Shown one piece after another: positions 31,801 through 33,232 of a stretch of DNA of 33,232 nt. Position 1 is the first letter of the stretch. Each line of letters begins with the position of its first letter. The translations under genes and the position numbers were made by a program. This DNA is from Amycolatopsis pithecellobii (GTDB lineage: Bacteria > Actinomycetota > Actinomycetes > Mycobacteriales > Pseudonocardiaceae), in the NCBI RefSeq assembly GCF_009707865.1, contig NZ_WMBA01000079.1, forward strand, positions 1-33,232, in the 5' to 3' direction. Below the pieces are notes generated by a model. The model was not told the DNA's origin, did not search any database, and worked only from the letters and a program-made list of their open reading frames with translations.

Positions 31801-33232
31801 GTGCTGCTGACCGGTGGCACCGGGACACTCGGCAGGCTCGTCGCCCGGCACCTCGTGTCCCGGCACGGAGTGCGCGACCTCGTCCTGGCGAGCCGCAGTG
31901 GGAGCGCGGCCGACGGTGCGGGGGAACTCCGCGCGGAGTTGACCGATCTCGGCGCCACCGTCCGGATCGCCGCCTGTGACGTCACCGATCGCGCCATGCT
32001 GGCCGGGCTGCTGGACTCCATCGAGTCCCTGTCCGCGGTGGTGCATCTGTCGGCCGTCCTCGACGACGGTGCCTTCGGCACACTGAGCCCGCAGCGACTG
32101 GACGCCGTGGCAGGGCCCAAGGCCGGCGCAGCCTGGCTGCTGCACGAGCTCACCGCGGACCGGGACCTCGCGGCCTTCGTGCTGTTCTCCTCGATCGCCG
32201 GCACCGTGGGCACCTCCGGACAGGCCGGTTATGCCGCCGCCAACGCCCGGGTCGAGGCGCTCGCCCGGCACCGGCGTGCGCTCGGGCTGCCCGCGACCGC
32301 GCTGGCGTGGGGACTGTGGGCCGACAGCAGTGGCATGACCGGGCACCTCGGCCGCACCGAGCTGTCCCGCATGGCGAAGCTCGGCCTGGTCGCGATGCCG
32401 GCGGAGCGTGCGCTGGCGCTGTTCGACGCCGCGCTCGCCGCCGACGAGCCCGTGGTCGTGACCGCGGAGCTCGACACGCACGCGTTGCGCCGCAACGCCG
32501 CGTCGGGCGACCTTTCGCCCGTGCTGCGCGGTCTTGTGCGTGCCGTGCCGCGACGCGCTGCCTCGGGCGACGGCGACACCACCGGCCTGGCCGCGCGCCT
32601 GCGCGCCCTTCCGGCCGGCGAACAGCTTGCCACGCTCGTGACGCTGATCCGGGACGCCGCGGCGGCCGTGTTGTCCCACGACGACGCGGACGCCGTGGAC
32701 CCGGCGCGCGCGTTCAAGGATCTCGGTTTCGACTCGCTGACCGCCGTCGAGCTGCGCAACCGGTTGTCCACCGCGACCGGATTGCGGCTGCCCGCCACCC
32801 TCGTGTTCGACCAGCCGACACCCGCGGCGCTCGCCGCGTACCTGCGCACCGAGCTGGTCGGTGGTGTGACGGCGGATGTGGCCGTCGCCGCTGCCGGCGA
32901 AGACGACCCGATCGTCATCGTCGGCATGGCCTGCCGCTACCCCGGCGGGGTCACCGACCCGGACGGGCTGTGGGACGTGGTGTCGCGCGGCGCGGACGTC
33001 ATCGGCGGATTTCCCACCGATCGTGGGTGGGATTTGGCGGAGCTGTTCGATGCGGACCCGGACCGCGCGGGAACGAGTTATGTGCGTGAAGGCGGTTTTC
33101 TGTCCGGGGTGGCGGATTTTGATGCTGGTTTTTTTGGGATGAGTCCGCGGGAGGCGTTGGCGACGGATCCGCAGCAGCGGTTGTTGTTGGAGGTGGCGTG
33201 GGAGGCGGTGGAGCGGTCGGGTATTGATCCGG
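19891..33232 (+). CDS. Giant type I polyketide synthase: KSQ-AT-ACP loading module, two KS-AT-DH-KR-ACP modules, start of a third; 3' end outside window
   Basis: An open frame of at least 4447 codons. ATG 19891 has AAGGA 7 bases upstream; GTG 19888 and GTG 19867 are in-frame alternatives. There is no N-terminal docking domain, as expected of the first PKS protein. Loading module: KS with Gln172 in place of Cys (DAGQSSS), a malonyl AT and an ACP, so an acetyl starter from decarboxylated malonate. Module 1 (from about 22850): KS Cys at 23365, AT with GHSQG and YASH (methylmalonyl), DH with canonical HVVMGTVLVP, KR with Ser-Tyr-Asn, ACP. Module 2 (from about 27960): KS Cys at 28477, methylmalonyl AT, DH with HAVEDVVLLP, KR with LDD, ACP. 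Module 3 begins at about 32905 and is cut in the KS. The first three loaded units should give a dimethyl diene if both DH domains work. Confidence 0.97.
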   Translation, partial: MVSSASRHARDEAIAVVGLSCRFPGAPDPGRYWQLLRDGVDAVTEAPPGRWESASLPTRRGGFLTGIDEFDPAFFGISPREAATMDPQQRLVLELSWEGLEDAGIVPATLRDSRTSVYMGAIWDDYATLMHRQGIDAIGRHTVTGSHRSIIANRVSYTLGLRGPSVAVDAGQSSSLVAVHMAAESLRSGESTMAVAGGVNLNILPESTMGAHQFGGLSPDGRCFTFDARANGYVRGEGGGLVVLKPLRAALADGDRVYCVILGSAVNNDGATDGLTVPGAEGQQAVLREAYRRAGVDPLEVGYVELHGTGTKVGDPIEAAALGAVLGAGRPADAPLAVGSAKTNIGHLEGAAGIAGLLKAVLGLHHRQLPPSLNFEHPHPAIPLAQLGLRVQRELGPWPADREPLAGVSSFGMGGTNCHVVLGDAGVVTEQPSRTPPPVLVVPVSGRTAPARASQARRLLEHARSHPDLPPADLGFAAATSRTAFRHRAAVVGSDRDGILAGLAALAGEDRAPSVVTGETVEGRTAFLFPGQGSQRVGMGRDLYRQFEVYARAYDEVCAHLDPGLREVAWNDEERLGWTEFTQPALFAGQIALYRLAESWGLRADLLAGHSIGEVAAAHVAGVLSLPDAARLITARGRLMQALPAGGVMVAVEADEDEVLSLLTGRDQVGIAAVNGPGAVVVSGAEEEIAAIAAHFRAAGRKTKRLAVSHAFHSPLMGPMLAEFREVVRGLDFREARLGVVSTVTGRPVRAGEWTDPEYWVEHARRPVRFADALTALHAEGARVYVELGAGGVLTAMAREVLAGTGGAFVPVLRGGSEPHDAVAALATAWANGAEVGWAGYFGPGPRPVSLPTYAFQRDSHWIGRVEKSTVDESGARDALPARLAGLSEPEQERDLLELVRTTLAIVLGHVGTETVDVTSSFRDLGLDSLASVELRDELSRATGLTLPAALLFNHPTPVRLAGHLRAELAGGTGGALPAAARRVADEPIAVVSMSCRYPGGVRSAEDLWRLVAEGVDATSEFPVNRGWDLDTLFHPDPAHSGTSYTRRGGFLHDADQFDADFFGINPREAAAMDPQQRLLLETAWETLERAGLDPTAMHGEQVGVFVGATAQDYGPRLHETAEGADGYLLTGNTTSVASGRISYILGLEGPAVTVDTACSSSLVALHLAAQALRQGECGLALAGGVTVMSSPGMFVEFSRQRGLAADGRCKAFGAGADGTGWAEGAGLVLLERLSDARRNGHRVLALVAGSAINQDGASNGLTAPNGPSQERVVGQALAAAGLTGADVDVVEAHGTGTTLGDPIEAEALLAAYGQDRAEPLWLGSLKSNIGHAQAAAGVGGVIKMIMALEHGVLPRTLYADPPSPHVDWSRGGVALLTEPVEWAGRNRPRRAGISSFGISGTNAHLIIEEAPRESTVPAGRPDDPRTVLVLSAKAPEALREQADAVRQAIEAGSPITDTAYSLATTRPAFGHRAAVTGDRDELLTGLAALAAGEPASGVTAGVAGAGRAVFVFPGQGSQWEGMARELLSATEPAARVFAASIADCERALAPYVGWSLTAVLRGDVDAPGFDRVDVVQPALFAVLVSLAALWRSLGVEPQAVIGHSQGEIAAACVAGALSLEDAAKVVALRSRALAAIAGSGGMVSVPLPEQQVRERIAAWPGRVEVAAVNGPRSTVVAGEPDALEALVAACEADDVRARTIPVDYASHTPQMEVLEDRLAAELAGVTPLPSSVAFYSTLHGAPIATTELDPGYWYRNLRNTVRFEQATRAAVADGYTVFIEVSAHPVLTVGIGETLEALGAAGAAVGSLRRDDGGMSRVLASFGEAVVHGAPVDWEAFFRGPRRIVDLPTYPFQRRRHWLSASPAVDATALGLATVDHPLLGAEVELAEDDGLLLTTRLSVAAYPWLAEHVVMGTVLVPGTVFVELALRAGDEAGCPDIAELTLEAPLPLAEHGAVQLQVLVSGPKEDGQRTFGIHSRPTVDGALWTCHATGLLTAVRTEPSTVDMSAWPPAGARPVPLDDVYPRLLADNYEYGPVFQGLRAAWQLGEDVFAEVTLSEDQQADAARFGVHPALLDATLHPVVAGLTGIRGETGASLLPFSWTGVRLHAVGATLLRVRLRPGGTDAVSITVADATGAPVASVEKLTLRPWRGGHPAAQSAGGTLLELGWTPVPGPVAGDAAGADSVSVRVLRGGGELVATTHDLARRALEIATADEPVVVITQGAVAAADGDPVPDLAAAAARGLLRTAQTEHPGRIVLLDIADAVDELDLATRALATGEPELAWRDGRFLAPRLAPAPATSTVDGQSTVDAWPPDSEGTVLVTGASGTLAGLLVRHLVASHGVRHLLLASRRGAEAEGAPELAAELADGGANVTFARCDVADRAQVAELLAGVPAAHPLTAVIHTAGVLADAIVDTLTATQVDAVLAPKADGAWHLHELTRDEPSTAFVLFSSVVGTTGNAGQAGYAAANAFLDALAAHRRALGLPAVSLGWGLWADGSGMTRNMAEADVARMARSGIAPLASEEALALFDRAVAAPAAHVLPVRLDRGGLRGRAADGTLPAVFRGLVRAPARRASAPDADSWAARLLAMPDDQRDREVLGLVRAQVAAVLGHADSATIDPGRAFRELGFDSLTSVELRNRINAATGLRAPATLLFDHPTPAAVVAYLRDELLGADTRAISGPTGSASVDEPIAIIGMSCRYPGGIQSPGDLWRVVADGADVIGDFPADRGWRVEELYDPDPDAAGRSTTRQGGFLHDAAEFDAGFFGISPREAMATDPQQRLLLETAWEAFEAAGIDPGALHGSDTGVFTGVMYNDYSSRLRSAPEGYEGFLLAGNQSSVASGRVAYTFGLEGPALTVDTACSSSLVALHLAVRALRAGECALALVGGVAVMSTPTTFIEFSRQRGLAADGRCKSFAAGADGTGWSEGVGQLLVERLSDAQRLGHPVLAVVRGTAVNSDGASNGLTAPNGPSQQRVIRTALAGAGLRPSEVDVVDGHGTGTRLGDPIEAQALLATYGQDREGAPLFLGSVKSNIGHTQAAAGVAGIIKMVQAMRHGVVPKTLHVDEPSPYVDWAEGGVRLARETAGWPDTGRPRRAGVSSFGISGTNAHVILEQGPESLPQPETEHSGPIPWVLSARSGAAVRGQAARLLDHLAAHPDLHPADVGYSLATTRPAHPYRAMVLDAGELAELAAGNSSTAVTPAGDRPRTVFVFPGQGWQWAGMAVELLDSSRVFAERFAECGVALSGFVEWSLVDVVRSGEFDRVDVVQPVLWAVMVSLAELWRFYGVEPDAVVGHSQGEIAAATVAGALSLEDGARVVALRSKALAELAGTGGMASVALPVDRVRELTGRWDGLSIAAVNGPEAVVVSGDDTALDELLAYCEAGEIRARRVPVDYASHSPHVEAIRERVIADLTPITPAEPTIDFPSTVAGERASNLTDARYWYDNLRNTVEFDDTVRGLVRTGHEVFIEISAHPVLTMALTESFAEGDAVAVATLRRDEGGLPRFLRSLGDAYGHGVDVDWSAAYDNARVVPLPSYAFEHKRYWLEPVSDGEDVTAAGLASADHPLLGAAVDLADGGLVLSGRLDLTTHAWLADHAVEDVVLLPGTAFVELATVAGHRLGCGCLAELTLRAPLVLPERGAVEVRVQVGTPDDAGRRTVEVHSRPGDEHPWTLHATGLLGPEPVATPAPLAAWPPPGAEAADLRDAYERLAVDGYHYGPAFRGLRAAWLSGDDVYAEIALGADEQTGAARFGVHPAALDAALHPIVLGLLGDREPGLLPFAWEDVSVHATGAGALRVRLSPAGAGVAIEAFDVEGDPVATVGKLSLRPLRAGLPAAGAPAALFAEEWVPWTGAEIAVPAYETLRGDVYEVLAGVQRWLLDDGDAVLVVQTRDRARDPEAAAVWGLVRSAQTEHPGRLVLVDSDDDGPDAVERALATGEPQVALRDGALFVPRLARLRPDAEQPVAFGGSVLLTGGTGTLGRLVARHLVSRHGVRDLVLASRSGSAADGAGELRAELTDLGATVRIAACDVTDRAMLAGLLDSIESLSAVVHLSAVLDDGAFGTLSPQRLDAVAGPKAGAAWLLHELTADRDLAAFVLFSSIAGTVGTSGQAGYAAANARVEALARHRRALGLPATALAWGLWADSSGMTGHLGRTELSRMAKLGLVAMPAERALALFDAALAADEPVVVTAELDTHALRRNAASGDLSPVLRGLVRAVPRRAASGDGDTTGLAARLRALPAGEQLATLVTLIRDAAAAVLSHDDADAVDPARAFKDLGFDSLTAVELRNRLSTATGLRLPATLVFDQPTPAALAAYLRTELVGGVTADVAVAAAGEDDPIVIVGMACRYPGGVTDPDGLWDVVSRGADVIGGFPTDRGWDLAELFDADPDRAGTSYVREGGFLSGVADFDAGFFGMSPREALATDPQQRLLLEVAWEAVERSGIDP
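19915..22800 (+). other. PKS loading module (KSQ-AT-ACP)
   Basis: The KS-like domain keeps ELHGTGT and NIGH but has Gln at 20404-20406 instead of the condensing Cys, the hallmark of decarboxylating KSQ domains. The AT (about 21470-22340) has GHSIG and HAFH, so malonyl-CoA. The ACP (about 22560-22790) has GLDSL. Expected starter: acetyl-ACP. Confidence 0.93.
22494..22506. repeat. GTCCACNGTGGAC palindrome, copy 1
   Basis: GTCCACTGTGGAC lies in the linker between the loading AT and ACP. It is a perfect 6-bp inverted repeat with a 1-base centre and is translated in frame. Three more copies occur at 25893, 26790 and 26808. Confidence 0.6.
25893..25905. repeat. GTCCACNGTGGAC palindrome, copy 2
   Basis: GTCCACTGTGGAC within the module 1 DH, in a variable stretch between its two hot-dog halves; identical to copy 1. 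Confidence 0.6.
26790..26820. repeat. GTCCACNGTGGAC palindromes, copies 3 and 4 in tandem
   Basis: GTCCACAGTGGAC (26790-26802) and GTCCACCGTGGAC (26808-26820) are separated by 5 bases, directly before the nucleotide-binding start of the module 1 KR. They differ only in the central base. Confidence 0.6.
27955..32870 (+). other. PKS extension module 2 (KS-AT-DH-KR-ACP, methylmalonyl)
   Basis: KS about 27955-29240; AT about 29514-30420 with GHSQG and YASH; DH about 30585-31380 whose motif HAVEDVVLLP has Asp for Gly but keeps His and the downstream Asp in ALDAALHP; KR about 31795-32460 with canonical GGTGTLG, LDD, Ser, Tyr and Asn (B-type); ACP about 32620-32860 with GFDSL. The AT carries a tract of deviant codon usage at about 29514-29875. 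Confidence 0.9.
28846..29055. repeat. KS repeat, partner of 1-211
   Basis: Module 2 KS segment nearly identical at DNA level to bases 1-211, including a 65-bp identical core. The block is less GC-rich at third codon positions than the KS sequence on both sides, which suggests a shared recombination tract. Confidence 0.75.
32905..33232 (+). other. PKS extension module 3, KS domain truncated by window end
   Basis: The KS begins DPIVIVGMACRYPGG and runs through SPREALATDPQQRLLLE before the window ends; the catalytic Cys is not reached. From about 33020 the codons become rich in third-position T and G compared with the sequence before. Confidence 0.9.

Noticed and set aside
29095..32679. A 1194-codon minus-strand open frame opposite module 2
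   Set aside because: Antisense to intact KS, AT, DH, KR and ACP domains. Its His/Pro/Thr-rich stretch only reflects the deviant codon-usage tract on the sense strand.
1..33232. tRNA or rRNA genes, CRISPR arrays, insertion sequences or attachment sites
   Set aside because: I saw no cloverleaf-like tRNA sequence, no regularly spaced repeats, no transposase frame and no terminal inverted repeats. The repeats present are PKS domain homology and short palindromes.

Overview
The window is very GC-rich DNA from an actinomycete. Its codon usage, GTG/TTG starts, stop-start overlaps of the GTGA/ATGA kind and giant modular genes all fit this. A Pseudonocardiaceae host such as Amycolatopsis is plausible, but that is only an inference. 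Nearly all of it belongs to one type I modular polyketide biosynthetic cluster, and both window ends lie inside PKS genes.

Layout, left to right. (1) 1-8290, plus strand: the 3' end of a PKS gene (KS-AT-DH-KR-ACP with a C-terminal docking domain), followed by a one-module PKS (docking-KS-AT-degenerate KR-ACP). This second protein has no thioesterase and should end with a beta-keto acyl-ACP. (2) 8311-10392, minus: a DHA2 exporter and a TIGR03086/DinB-like protein. (3) 10503-12886, minus: a SnoaL-like protein, a Tat-exported BBE-type flavoprotein and a small membrane protein, read from a promoter covered by two operator-like palindromes. (4) 12969-13523, plus: the divergent TetR regulator. (5) 13607-15036, plus: a [3Fe-4S] ferredoxin and a P450, ending at a strong terminator. 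(6) 15095-18314, minus: a second P450, an exported AOC-barrel protein and a second DHA2 exporter. (7) 18474-19013, plus: a paralogous exported AOC-barrel protein. (8) 19091 to the end, plus: a type II thioesterase, then a giant PKS starting with a KSQ loading module. Two complete methylmalonyl DH-KR modules follow, and a third module is cut by the window edge.

How the genes may work together. The giant PKS starts the chain by decarboxylating malonyl-ACP and adds two methyl-branched, probably unsaturated units, giving a methyl-branched diene at the starter end. Modules outside the window extend it. The two left-hand PKS proteins look like the end of the assembly line: an alpha,beta-unsaturated unit, then an unreduced unit. 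A TE-less, beta-keto terminus together with proteins resembling the AOC-barrel cyclases (AbyU/PyrI4/VstJ and the StmD/NgnD group) suggests a polyketide closed by an off-line release step and a pericyclic cyclisation. No tetronate or tetramate genes are present here, so that part is a prediction. Two P450s, one ferredoxin, a bicovalent flavoprotein and a SnoaL-like protein would tailor the product, and two MFS pumps would export it.

The most unusual points are: two paralogous AOC-barrel proteins and a flavoprotein that all carry export signals; a matching promoter architecture upstream of two separate operons; the double TetR operator; and patches of deviant codon usage inside the PKS genes that look like recombination tracts.
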